Shown here: positions 37,771-49,774 of the stretch, piece by piece
How positions within the stretch are numbered: position 1 is the first letter of the stretch
How the letters are laid out: each line of letters opens with the position of its first letter
Assembly: GCA_026874595.1 (NCBI GenBank)
Contig: CM049316.1
Location: 19,677,839 to 19,741,838 of the forward strand
DNA length: 64,000 nt
Direction of reading: 5' to 3'
From: Sipunculus nudus
Lineage: Eukaryota; Annelida; Sipuncula; Golfingiida; Sipunculidae
Position numbers and translations under genes: made by a program
The notes under the pieces: model-generated
The model's input: the letters and a program-made list of their open reading frames with translations, nothing else
Database searches by the model: none
What the model was told of the DNA's origin: nothing

Positions 37771-38754
37771 ATGGATACCAGACAGAAAAGAAAACAAAAA
37801 GAGCAACCAGAGGGCACGTTGGATAAGTACATCATTTGTGAAACAGAGACCAGTGGCGCAGGTAAAACTCGCAAGGCAAGTGTCACTGAGAAAAACATGG
37901 CCTCCCGTGCAGACCACAAGGAGAGAGCACCTAAAGGTGAGCGTGAACATGACATTGAGAAAAAATTGAATGACTTTAAAGATACGCTGTTGGGGGCAAT
38001 AGACACTCTCAGAAATTCTTTGACAACTGAAATAGAAGTAAAGTTCAAAGTGTTAAAAGAAGATACAAACGCGAATGTGACAAAAATAGTAAAACTTGAA
38101 CAAAGCCTTGAATTCTCCCAGAAAGAAAACGCACACAGATGAATTGACAGAGGAAAACAAAAAAATGAAAGAGGAGTTGGCAAGAGTCAAGACATTTCAG
38201 AGTAAAATGGAGAAAGATTTTGAAGAAACCGAAAGACAATTGCTTGATAAAATGAATGAAGCAGAGCGGTATTCAAGAGAATTTAATGTTAGGGTTGCCG
38301 GGCTAACTGAAACTAATGGAGAAAACTGCGTGAAACTGGTGGCTCAAATAATATCTGAAAAAGAACTGATGGAAAGAAAATCGGTGGAGGAAATAGAGAA
38401 CCTGATTGAGAATGCCCATCGGACAGGCAAACGACTACCAAATAAGCAGAGAGGCAAATAATTGCTAAATTTGTGAAAAGAACTGATAGAAATACAATAG
38501 TGAAGAATGCAAAGAGTCAGCTGAATAGAGTAGAAGGCGCCAAAATTAAAATGTTCGAAGACCTTACAAAACCAGATTATGAGCTAAAGAAAAGAGCGCA
38601 ACCGCAGATTGATGCTGCCTATAATGACCAGAAGAAAGCCGTGTTCCGCCGAGGGAAACTAATAATAAATGGACACGTGGTGGCAATACAAGGCAAAGCT
38701 GGAGCGCGACTCGAAATGATAAGCCAGCGGAACGTGGCCCAAGCCCTGGATTGA
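37771..38754 (+). pseudogene. LINE ORF1 protein, frameshifted
   Basis: Start ATG at 37771; a basic, charged N-terminal part leads to a coiled-coil-like stretch (KKLNDFKDTLLGAIDTL). The frame shifts near 38100 to a second segment (38096-38461) with more coiled coil and VRVAGLTETNGENC, the start of an RRM-like domain, and ends at a stop. A return to the first frame near 38465 carries AKFVKRTDRNTIVKNAK and the C-terminal region ending at 38754. Known role in L1 elements: RNA-binding chaperone of the retrotransposition particle. At least two frame breaks inactivate it. Confidence 0.85.
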
Positions 38755-39386
38755 AGAATCGCCTAGAGACTGAACGGCCAAGGACCACACGCATGAATGC
38801 CCATGACTGCAGCTCTACCTGAGACGAGTTTGGGTGCAATGTTTTTGGACCTTGTTTCTTTATTTTCAGAGTCGTAAAATTGACTCGGTTAAATATTTAA
38901 TAATAAAGACTGAAATAATAGATACAATAACAGTTTATTTTTCAGATCAATAAGAAGACTTGAAAGTGCTGTAAAATAGTTATTTAAAATGTGTTTCATC
39001 TTGTTCTGTTTAATTATGTAAAATATCGGTGATCAGATCGAGGCCTCGCTGGTAATGTTTAACCGGATTACAGTTTTTGCCGTTTACTGTGTGGATAGTG
39101 ACCGAGCCTCTATTGTCGCTCATTACCAAGAGGTACGTGAGTTGTGAAAGACTAAGGGTTAGGTACTGTCATATTTGTGTGCTTTATAGTAATATGTCTG
39201 TATTTGTTATTTATGTTGATGTACATGTTACAACCATGAGTATTGTACGGGCATCATTTAGTATGTCATTAATTAGTTCACCTTTTGGTATATCCACCGT
39301 CACCTTTTATACGAAGGTTCGACCATACATTACGTTATTGGTAAAAAATAATATGTCACGAAGATATATTCCTTGAATTTACAGAA

Positions 39387-40196
39387 GCGACCCTCAATAC
39401 CAGAGGGATAAATAATACAAAGAAAAGGAGGACAGTGTTTACATCGATGAGGCGACAAAAGGCGAATGTTATATTTCTACAAGAGACGTATAGTAGTAAA
39501 TCATGCGAAGTACAATGGCGTAATGAGTGGGGAGGTCATATACTTTATAACCATGGAAGTAATCATAGTAGAGGTGTTGCTGTTTTATTCAAACCGGGAT
39601 TAGATTATCAGATTATAAGAATTAATATTGATGAAGAAGGAAGAATACTCATAGTAGAAACATTAATTCAAGATCAAATTATATATTTCTGTAATTTATA
39701 TGCCCCAAATGAAGAAAGTAAACAAATTGCTTTCTTTAAAAGGGTAAAAAATAAGCTTTTAGAATTTAGAGTGGATGAAGATAAAAATCTGATTATAGGG
39801 GGTGATTTTAATATTGTATTTTGTAATATTGATAAGGATGGAGGAAGAGAACAAATTAAAGTAAAAGCAGTAGATATAGTGAACGATCTGTCAAACTCTT
39901 TTAATTTAATTGATATATGGAGAACTCGGAATGAAACAACAAAAAAGTTTACCTGGAATCAAAAAGAACCTGAAATTCATTGTAGATTAGACATGTATTT
40001 CATTTCTAGTGCTTTACAAGATTTTGTAAATGATTGTGACATTATCCCAGCTGTAATGACAGATCACTCTGGTGTAGTTTTGAAATTTGAAGATACGAAG
40101 CAGACTGCAAGAGGGAATGGGTACTGGAAATTTAACAATGATTTATTAAATGACCCTCAATATGTTGGTATGATAGAAAATAAATTTGATGAATGA
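39387..40196 (+). pseudogene. LINE ORF2, endonuclease part
   Basis: Frame opens upstream of ATLNTRGINNTKKRR, the usual start of an L1/Tx1 endonuclease. Catalytic signatures are present: LQETYS, LYAPNEES, GGDFNIVF, RLDMYFIS and TDHSGV (Asp-His pair). An in-frame TGA at 40194 and a second stop at about 40221 separate it from the reverse transcriptase, although the frame is otherwise the same. Known role: nicks target DNA to prime reverse transcription. Confidence 0.88.
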
Positions 40197-40223
40197 TGTA
40201 AAGAATTGGCAAGTACAAATTGA

Positions 40224-41968
40224 AGGGAAAAATGGGAGTTATTAAAATATTTTATTGGAAAAGAAACCATAGTTTACTCAAAGAAAATTAAGAAGAAAAT
40301 AAATGATCATTATGATCAATTAGCTTCAAGATTTAAATATTTAGAGAGAGAAAACACAGATACTGAAGAATACTTCAAGCTAAAAGAAACACTGAACTGT
40401 TTAGATCTTAAAAAGGCTGAAGGGACAATTATTAGAGCCAGAGTTAGATGGAGAGAATGGGGAGAGAGGAGTTCAAGGTATTTTTATCAGCCAGAGAAAA
40501 GAAATGCAGTAAAGAAACATATTAGAAAACTTAAATCACAGGACACTGAAGACACAATATCTGATAATAAAGAAATACTATTAACAGTAAAATTATTTTA
40601 TGAAAATTTGTACAAAAGTAGATATCGAAAAAATGTTTTATCTGAAGGTCAAATAGTTTTTGATTACCCAAGTCTGGTCAAACTTACATATAAACAAAAA
40701 ATAATATGTGAAGGTCTACTTACTCTCGATGAATGTGAAAAGGTAGTTAATTCCATGAAAAATAATAAATCCCCTGGAAATGATGGTTTATCCATAGAAT
40801 TTTATAAATGTTTTTGGAAAAGGGTGGGGCCCTTGTTAGTTGATTCATTCAACGATACATATCATGTAGGGGAAATGTCACCATCTCAAAGACAGTCAGT
40901 TAAAAAACTCCTAGAAAAAAAAGGGAAAGACAGATTACTTATTAAAAACTGGCGCCCAATTTCTTTATTGAATAATGATTATAAAATTGCATCCAAAGCA
41001 ATAGCAGAAAGAATAAAAAAGTTCTGGCACATGTAATACATATTAACCAGCATGGCTTCGTAAACGGGAGATATATAGGAGAAGCAGTCAGGACAGTACT
41101 TGATTCTATGGAATATTTAAATATGCGTAGACACCCAGGATTATTAGTATGCGTTGATTTTGAAAAAGCTTATGATTCATTAGAATGGGAATTTATGTTA
41201 AATGTATTAAAACAAATTAATTTTGGAAATGATTTGATATCCTGGGTAAAAACATTTTACAATAATATCGCTTCATGTGTAACAAATAATGGATACAGTT
41301 CAGGCTATTTCAAAGTTGAGAGAGGTGTTCGACAAGGGGATCCCCTCTCACCATACTTATTTATCTTAGCAATAGAACCCTTAGCAGAAGCAATAAGACA
41401 AAATAATCAGATACAGGGCATTAAGGTAAATAAAGAAATAAAGCTAAAGTGTATATTGTATGCAGATGATTTGACAGCTATAATGAAAGATGGTGAATCT
41501 TCAGACAAATTATTAAGTCTGATTGAAGCCTTTTCCAGAGTTTCAGGCCTTAAAATTAACCAAGAAAAATCAGAAGCCATGTGGCTTTGTTCAAAGGCCA
41601 ATTGTAAGGAACAACCAATAAATGCTAACTGGGAGACATCTGTCAAAATATTAGGAATTAATATCTCACATGATCAAAATAAAATGATAGATCAGAATAT
41701 TCAACCAAAACTAAAAGATGCTGAAGAAACACTTAATGCTTGGAGAAGAAGAAATTTAACTTTAAATGGAAGGATTATGTTAGCAAAGTCATTGGGTTAT
41801 TCTAAGTTTCAATATGTAGCATCAGTAGTAGATATACCAGAAAATTATATAAGGGAAGTTGACCGTTTGCTGTTTAAATTTATATGGAAAGGGAAAAAAA
41901 GAGGACGGATAAAAAGAAGGATTTTAATGGATGAATATGAACAAGTGGACAGAAAATGGTTAATGTAA
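40224..41968 (+). pseudogene. LINE ORF2, reverse transcriptase part
   Basis: From 40224 the frame runs through a linker to NNKSPGNDGLSIEFYK and NWRPISLLNNDYKI, and stops at 41036 because of a frameshift in an A-rich run near 41013. The next frame continues with HGFVNGRYIGEAV, VDFEKAYDSLEW, RGVRQGDPLSPYLF and the catalytic ILYADDLT. All polymerase motifs are recognisable and the acidic residues are kept, but the frameshifts prevent a single protein. Confidence 0.9.
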
Positions 41969-43580
41969 AATGTATGATTGAGGCCCAAAGGATAAATTGG
42001 GTGAAAAGATATTTATATGGAAATAATATCCCATGGAAATCCCTAGTGGATTCACTGTGTAATCATTATGGAGGGTTTTCACTCCTTTTACAGTGTAACT
42101 ACTCTAAAGCAATATTACATAAACTACCATCCTTTTATAGAGAAATTTTTAAAATATCGAAAACTGAGAAGAAAAGGATCAAGAAATTATTTGGAATAAT
42201 TGCAAAATAACTTTTAATGGGAAACCTTTATTTATTGAAAATATGAAAAATGCAGGTTTACTTTTTATATCAGATTTGGTAGAACAAGGTAAAATAATAC
42301 CTTTTCTAGAGTGGAGGAATAGAGGAGTTAAAGTGAAATATTACATGTCTTGGAGAAGTATAATTAGTCAGGTATGGAAAGCCTTGAGGTTTATAAATTC
42401 TGCTGAATGTTCTAACAATGATGAATGGATTTTGAAATACACCAAGACAAATCTCTCAGAGGTTACCTCAAAGCAATTGTATAAAGTTTTATTAGATAAC
42501 ATCCCAAGGGACATGAAAAAATTAATGATTTATATCAGATTTGGTAGAACAAGGTAAAATAATTCCTTTTCTAGAGTGGAGGAATAGAGGAGTTAAAGTG
42601 AAATATTACATGTCTTGGAGAAGTATAATTAGTCAGGTATGGAAAGCCTTGAGGTTTATAAATTCTGCTGAATGTTCTAACAATGATGAATGGATTTTGA
42701 AATACACCAAGACAAATCTCTCAGAGGTTACCTCAAAGCAATTGTATAAAGTTTTATTAGATAACATCCCAAGGGACATGAAAAAATTAATGATTTATAT
42801 CAGATTTGGTAGAACAAGGTAAAATAATTCCTTTTCTAGAGTGGAGGAATAGAGGAGTTAAAGTGAAATATTACATGTCTTTGAGAAGTATAATTAGTCA
42901 GGTATGGAAAGCATTGAGGTTTATAAATTCTGCTGAATGTTCTAACAATGATGAATGGATTTTGAAATACACCAAGACAAAGCTCTCAGAGGTTACCTCA
43001 AAGCAATTGTATAAAGTTTTATTAGATAACATCCCAAGGGACATGAAGAAATTAATGATATACAAGACGGTCAGTGGACAGCTATATATAAATTACCCTG
43101 GATAACTTCCAACGATAAAAAACTCCAAGATTTCCAATACAAGATAATCCATAGGATATTGGTTTTGAATGATTGGCTTTATAAATGTAAATTAATTGAA
43201 AATGAAAAATGCACATTCTGTGCCAATGAGAGAGAGACATTAGAACATTTCATATATGAGTGATAAAGCAGACAATTTTGGGAAGAATTAGAAAATCATT
43301 GCAAGTTTTCAACAGTGAAAGATTGGAGTCGAGATGTAAAAAAAATATTATTTGGTATTATTAGAGATATAAACTTAAATAAGATCATAAATATCATTAT
43401 TTTGCTTGGTAAGAAATACTTATATGAGTGCAGGTATTATGGAACAAAACCAAAGGTCACAATATTTATGCATAAAGTTAAACGGTATCATGACATAGAG
43501 ATAGAGATGGCGAAGAAAGGTAATAAATTGACTGAGACTAGAGAGTTGTGGTCATGTCTAAACTTATCACAAAGTTGATA
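41956..43580 (+). pseudogene. LINE ORF2, C-terminal part with zinc knuckle
   Basis: After another frame change near 41960 the frame gives RINWVKRYLYGNNIPWKS, typical of the L1/Tx1 connector. A 265-bp triplication then disrupts it. Past the triplication a frame carries CTFCANERETLEHF near 43211, the CCH-type knuckle common at the end of these proteins, followed at 43261 by a stop codon. The last frame (43315-43578) may be the remaining C terminus. Confidence 0.8.
42271..43060 (+). repeat. 265-bp tandem triplication inside LINE ORF2
   Basis: Units begin CAGATTTGGTAGAACAAGGT at 42271, 42536 and 42801. The first two differ by about one base and the third by a few (for example CTTTGGAG for CTTGGAG). 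Since 265 is not a multiple of three, each junction shifts the frame and each unit appears as its own short open frame. The triplication is probably specific to this insertion. Confidence 0.92.
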
Positions 43581-43741
43581 TTTAGGTGACAATATTTCAC
43601 TCGTGTTGTATTTTTGATCCTTTTGTGCTATATGTTGTGCTTTTGTGTATTGAAATCGTTATGGTATTGTGTTATATGTAAATGTATATGAGATTGTATT
43701 GTTTTCTTTTGTTAAATAAATAAATAAAAAAAATTAAATAA

Positions 43742-43756
43742 ATAAATGAAATTTCA
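43742..43756. repeat. right target-site duplication of the LINE
   Basis: Exact copy of the 15-mer at 37660-37674, directly after the A-rich tail. Confidence 0.8.
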
Positions 43757-43867
43757 AAAGAATTATTATAGGTCAACTTTCTTAGTCGGCAGACCCTAGC
43801 TGTGAAATTATTACGCTTAGAGATTAGACAACGGGGGAAATTAGACAAACGTGCAGTATACCTATAA

Positions 43868-44100
43868 TTTTAACATGCTATCTGTGACATTCGGGTTCAA
43901 GTGTGTCCCAAAATGACAGCCCCATAAGCAATTTCGAGAACCTGCGGGAAATAAACACGTCAGGGTGCTCCACGGACGCGGAGATGTCACACGAAAGTAC
44001 TCCGTGGACAGCAACCAGGCGATATTCTAACTGCGGAGATAGTTTGGTGGAATAATAAATTATAGTAAGATAAAATGGAAATTTGTTCAATCATAATGTT
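43868..44100. repeat. duplicated block B, copy 1, distal part
   Basis: Matches 50400-50670 (GCCATCTGTGACATTCGGGT-like start, then AAACACGTCAGGGTGC and AGTACTCCGTGGACAGC). It continues the homology interrupted by the LINE-bearing insertion. Confidence 0.75.
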
Positions 44101-44130
44101 GATGTATATGACAGACTTTTTATAATGTCA

Positions 44131-45935
44131 ACACACATATGGTCTTTTAACAGAAAATGTGGTCGTTCATAATACTAATGATCGTTGCCGAATAATTCTA
44201 CAAGAAAATACAAAATTGATGACCATTTTTCTCAGTCAAAGGAAGGTTTATTCTCTGAATATGATACCATATAATAGAAGCACCTTGTGGTATTATGGCA
44301 TTATTCTCGCAATATGATGGTAACTCCGAGTGGTCTTATGGTATTATTGTCTAAGTATGATGTAATAAATCTTGTGGTTTATGGTCTTATTTTCTAAATA
44401 TGATGAAATAGAACCTGATGGTTTAATAGTATTCTCTGAATATGAAGAAGTAGAATCGTGTTTTCTCACAGTATTAATAATAAATATAGTGAAATAACAG
44501 CGTATGGTATTATAGTATATATATCTTAAACACCGTTAATGTTGCTGAAGCAATTGCTTGGTAATAGTAAAAGTCCCAATACATGTGAAACCTGTATGCA
44601 AGTCATTCATTATGTTGAAAGCTCCGTTGGCTCAGAGTACATTTTTTTAGGGTTTAGATTTGTAGCTTGCTTTAGTGTGTTTTAACATTTTATCGATTAT
44701 TCAATTGCCTTTATGCAACCGATAAGAGAATTATGCTGCAAATGTAAATTGCAACTAAGCATTCTTGGATATAAGTACATCCAGATAAGCATAAAATGTG
44801 GCGGGTTCATTACCGATGTCGTGAGGCTTGTTTCTCTCTGACGTTACCGCATGTCGGCCAGCACGTCCTGAATGCCCCATACTCACCTAAAATTAGACGA
44901 ATAAAAAAGGTTATGGAAAATAAACTATGGATCCGATTCAGGAAAGTCAACAAAGAATATTCATACATGCACAGTCACTTATGCACGAATGAACCTTGCA
45001 TTTTGGGCCGACTGAGTGAATGCAAATGCGTTTTTCGGGGAATGTCACAGAAGTGACCCCCCACCCCTTCCCCCACCCTCCTACATGGCGGAGGATTACA
45101 ATCATCGGAATGCAGATTTCTAGTTCTGGTCTTGTTATGTCATAAAATTTTCTTTATATTATAATGAACCTTGTGGTGACTTTAGACCAAGGCCACGGAA
45201 ATAGAATAAAAAGATGCTGCCCCTCATCAAAATAAGTTGAATTACCATAACAGCTTAACTGTCTAATTTGTAAATATGACACGAATTGTTCTTAAAAAGT
45301 TATACGTCACGGTCTCCTCGCATTATTAATGGAACACTTATTTATACTTTATAAAACATTGTAATCAGTGCAAAACCTGTCCAGCATATAGCATTTACTT
45401 ATATCTGCTTGCCACGTTGAAAGGTCGGTCTATCAAAAATGCTCATTATCTCAAGTAGTTTAGTTTTAAAGTGATTCTGCCACTTACCCAATATATTAAC
45501 CCTGCATATGCAAGCGAAACCTGTTGTACGCTGGTTGGGTACAGTTGATCACAACGGTCCCAATCGAGGCTGCACCGGGCGTGCTACATCTCTCTACATC
45601 AGATTTGACCCAGTAAGATATATCCGCCTAAAAGAATATAATACAAAATCGGTATCACAATTGAAGATAGGGCCACTCAACTTCCTTTGTGGCCACGCAT
45701 CGGAAATGCGTTTTTTTTTTTGTTTTGTCTTGAACTGTCGGGAACCATGCGAGGTGTGACTTAAGGAGGGGGGTGGGGTTATTTCGTATATTTAATATCG
45801 AATTTGACATCATTTCTCCTACCCATAATCGCAAAAAAAAAAAATTTTGTTTTACATGCTTTGATTGTTATAGGCTCATTATAACATACAATGCTATAAG
45901 GTCATAAGGATGGAGTCTAGTGCCACCACCGGTAA
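44131..45935. repeat. duplicated block A, copy 2 (partial)
   Basis: Matches 62040-63570 from GTGGTCGTTCATAATA through the minisatellite, the GTTTCTCTCTGACGTTACCGC region, exon 3 of the peptide gene and TCTCCTACCCATAATCGCAA. Most of the left half of block A is missing here. Confidence 0.75.
44250..44515. repeat. minisatellite in block A, copy 2
   Basis: About four to five diverged units with TCTGAATATGATG and GTGGTTTATGGT, homologous to that at 26110-26410. Confidence 0.65.
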
Positions 45936-47610
45936 TTTTTTGTTTAGCTTAGCGTTCACTAGCAGGTCTAGCAGGTTTTATACAATAGATGCCGACATTT
46001 ATTGTTATACAATAGATGCCGATGTGGACATCTTATAATTACTTACGCGCAGAGTAGAGTTGTTAATATTATCTCTGCAGAACTTTGTGCCCAAACAGCC
46101 CCACAATCCTCCGCAGCCCAATCTGAACCGTCCGCCAAATCCGCCCATCTGTCTGTTCTTGTTGATGTCCGCCTGCGTTTTGTTGAGGAAGGCCTGACAC
46201 GCCTCTCGGCATGCGGCAACTGTCGCGGGGCCAGACATTGTGCAGTTGATACGAACCTTCTGGGGGTGAGACGTCGTACCCGCCGGGGTAGGCATGTTAC
46301 AAACACACCTATTCCACAGATTTATATACTGAACTACATGCATTCCCTCCCTCAGTAAAGGTTGTTCGCGTTTTAGGTTTCAAGTCAATGCGTTTGTTGT
46401 ATAATTAACCTATTTTATGGCAGCAACAATTCTTAATTCAAGCCCTAAGAGTAAGTAAGAGTCGAAATGTGTTAATATATATTTGGTGAGTTATCCCGAG
46501 TACCCCATTTTCTCGAGTTTAAGGAGCGAGTACATTACGAGACAGACAATAGTGTAGCCGAGTGCGCTACGACTGGTACCGAGTCTAGTACGAGCTTGTG
46601 CGAGTTTATTTCGGGTAGCAGGAGTTCTGCATGACTTCAGGGGGAGGCGTTCGAGTATGCCCTGAATTTCATACAACATATCTGCCATGACTTCCTCGGC
46701 TTAACTTGTGTACAAATACACTACTATCAGAGGTCTTTTCTACAGAAAACAAACCTCTTCCAGTTGTGCATTATTGGGGTGACCGAGACTACTTGCCTCA
46801 ACTGTCAAATCCAATTTGTCCTGAATCAATTGTTATCCAGCGTATTTGAACGGACTACATCACCCTCTGCGTTACAATTATACCTACGCCGCTGGTGTAT
46901 TTAGAATCCCAAATGCAGTAGGGGATCGAATTTCCAAACCTACATCCCCTGACCTACTGATTCGTACCCTTGTGAGTCCGATCCTGCGCAGTGTGGGTTA
47001 TAAATAAATGGCATTAGGCGAGTTGATCCGACAATAGGCATACTACGATTTAAACTGAATGAATTAATGGGGGATGGTTCAAATCGGCGAAAACATGCAG
47101 AATCGGGCGCTTTCGTTCAGTATTAAGCTTGTATTGTTCGATTTCCCAAACGTTTATGTGGATGTGGATGGGGGGGGGGGGGGGGGGCTACACCGAGCCC
47201 TGAAATTTTAACGCATCTGATTAAGGAGAGATAGATATGTAGCTAAGGTCGATATCAGAACTATTCTCTAGCCGTCTTTTTACCCATTTTGAATAATAGA
47301 AGCACTAACAATTATTTTCAATAAAAACGAATTCCAATATCAACAATAATTGTATGTTACGTAATTATTATACAGGCAGCCGAGTAACTGGAGCCTGAAC
47401 ATATATTTGCACTGAAAATTGGTATATTTGAAGTGTAAGGTAGCTAGTGACCTGTTTATATCGAAAGTCTTACAAATTTGAAACTTACGTAGCATTTGGT
47501 CTGGGCCATCGTCTACGAAACCATCCTGATCCTGAGAAAAAACCGTCAGCATGCGCAGTCAAGACCGCTACTCCAACGAGACACACCATGACTACCTTGA
47601 CAGACTGCAT
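45496..47610 (-). CDS. secreted cysteine-rich peptide, copy 2 (three exons)
   Basis: Exons 47610-47489, 46308-46047 and 45627-45496 join in frame (GTAAGT donors, AG acceptors) into about 171 residues. Exon 1 is a 21-residue signal peptide (VVMVCLVGVAVLTAHA) followed by a Trp/Arg-rich mature start with GWFRRRWPRP. Exon 2 carries Cys domain 1: CVC, INC, the CREAC pair, then GC, GC and KFC in a Gly-rich tail. Relative to copy 1 the third Cys is Ser. Exon 3 carries a related domain 2 with CSTPGAA and VVINCTQPAYNRFR, then stops; the copy at 63.2 kb has two more Cys and no stop there, so this end may be decayed. Domains 1 and 2 share a C-x(n)-V-x-INCT core, suggesting internal duplication. Secreted and probably disulfide-bonded. 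No family is recognised; a role as host-defence peptide is inference only. Confidence 0.6.
47165..47187. repeat. poly-G run
   Basis: Run of G in intron 1 of peptide copy 2, interrupted once. Confidence 0.85.
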
Positions 47611-49700
47611 CGTGCGGAATCTTGATGAAATGATGTAAAAATAAGCCATATAGCAGAAATGCAGAATGCCAATCTGTGCTCATTTTTAGGAGCAGTTTTG
47701 GTTAAACCATTCCACAAGATGTCGTTGTACTCCAAACAAACCTCTTGCTGTTAGGGACTGTGGGATGGCAGGGACTAATTGTTCCAGCTGTCAAACTTTA
47801 AACTCAAAAATTTTTTACCTTCCAAGGAAACACCTGTTTACGTTTCACATGCGTATGGTTACAAAATATTACCTTTTCCATGAAGTCCTTAGCACAAACA
47901 CACATTTATTTTTTTTTCTTTTATTTTACCTTTCTGGTATCTCAGTAGCATAAATATTAATTTTCATGATCAACATTCAATTTCATATTTTTCATCATCG
48001 ATAGCACCTTTGGTTATTCTCTCAATTAACAATTTCCTTTGGATTTAAATCCATTTTCTTAATTACAGACTGTATATACAGATGAAAATCCAAGTCATGC
48101 AACACACATTTTATAATATCAGTAGGTGTTATCAACAGTACATTTATCTTTGCGTTCATCGGTGCCTTAAAAATTGCACATGTTATGATACTGATATATG
48201 TTAATAAATAGGAATATTAAGCCCAAGTGATATTTTATAACCCAACATCATATGTTTCCAACCTATACTTACCCTTAACGCACGATTTGCAACAGGCTCA
48301 ATCGATTTTACTGTTTGACAAAACACCCATTTATATTTTATTTGCCTTGACACAATTCTTACGGAACATGCCTGAACGGACACCATTACCCTCTTCACTA
48401 CATTTAAACCTAAACCGCTGGTATATTTAGAAGGCCCGGTGCATTGTACGTGGCAGAGTGTGACGCCCTCGAAGTCTGACCTGCAGAGTCGTACAGTTGT
48501 GCGTCCGATTCTACGCAGTGTGTTTTGACAATCAGACCAGCAAACAGACGTGTAAAAATCCCGCTTTACTGGATATATTTTGTTTGCATTTTTCATTTTT
48601 TTACACAAAATGGTTGAAATTTTGATTATAATAATATATAATTCAACCTATATGTTAACTAAACTTTGCCATTCATATACATTTTATATATATGTGTGTG
48701 TGTGTGTGTGTGTAATGTGAAACCTCGAGTCCCTGCAAGACTGTTAAAACCTTACAAATTAAACTCCTTTTGGGTCGAATTCGGATGTATGGAGATGTTT
48801 CGTTGGCCTCCAGCTAGTATTTCTATCGCTTAACCCGAAGATTGTCGCTTTAAGTTTTGGACAACAGTTGTGCACGGCCCGTCAATTGTGATTGGGCCGT
48901 GAGGACGAGATATACGTTAGTAATACAGGCAAGGCTGTTCCTCAGCAAGCACGATGACTCTGACGCTCGACTCGAGGTCATGTCTCTTTCATGTTTGGAT
49001 AAAAGCTGTGCACGCTCCATTAATCATACCAAAGGCCGTGATAACTAGTTATATAATTAATACTGACAAGGATCCTACTCATCAAGCGCGATGGTTACTC
49101 ACCTGGTATGTTTTTATCTGTTTGGCCAATTAATCACTCATGATCATGCATTTCTTTCTCGCCGACAAATCATTGATTCGAAATAATAAGCAATTAATAA
49201 ACCAAACATAATGGAATCCATTAGAGAGGCCCGTAAGATATGCCGCAAGCTGTGGCAGCTATTACAGTCGTCAGAGGGCACGAATTACTGCTTCAAATTC
49301 CTGTCAGGAATTGAGAACTTTGTTGCTGACTAGTGCGTTCTCCTGTGAAGTAAAGGACTGTTACTGCCTTTTAAAGAAGATCTGATGTGTTGAACTGTTA
49401 ATGATCTCATCCAATTATTTTATGATCTATGTGCTTTAATAGATGTATGTGGTCTTATTTAACTTTCCTGATTTATCTGATCTTTTTTGTGGTACTTATG
49501 TGCGTTTTTATTATTAATAAATAAATTTATTTTAAAAAAATGTTGTTCTATTACGCTAAGATTTGTGAGAACTAAAGAAAACATGTACAGTATTCATTGA
49601 TAATAATCAAGGCTGGAGAATATAATGAATATCGGTTATCTCGATCTCCGGTTGTGTCAAGGAAAATTCACTAGTCCCTTCGAATTCGACACAACGAGAG
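47611..49700. other. flank upstream of peptide copy 2
   Basis: Contains a possible promoter area matching that of copy 1, the diverged internal repeat near 48415, and a (GT)n tract near 48693-48712. No other gene seen. Confidence 0.4.
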
Positions 49701-49706
49701 TTTACT

Positions 49707-49709
<3 letters not shown>

Positions 49710-49771
<62 letters not shown>
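49710..49771. repeat. (TA)n microsatellite
   Basis: Perfect TA tract just before the TCAAGTTTGTTCGGCCA part of block B. Confidence 0.95.

Positions 49772-49774
<3 letters not shown>

Larger units (their letters stand above)
37675..43741 (+). mobile_element. full-length degenerate L1/Tx1-type LINE
   Basis: A 6.07-kb non-LTR retrotransposon with a short 5' leader (96 bp), coiled-coil ORF1, then ORF2 with an APE-type endonuclease, a reverse transcriptase with the YADD box, and a C-terminal zinc knuckle. It ends in an AAATA-rich tail at about 43712-43741 and is flanked by 15-bp target duplications. Frameshifts and stops break both ORFs, so it cannot act autonomously. The motif style of the reverse transcriptase fits the L1/Tx1 group. 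It sits inside duplicated block B, copy 1, and is absent from copy 2, so it inserted after that duplication. Confidence 0.92.

Noticed and set aside
37644-38239. Long minus-strand frames opposite LINE ORF1
   Set aside because: Antisense shadows of the A-rich ORF1 coding strand.
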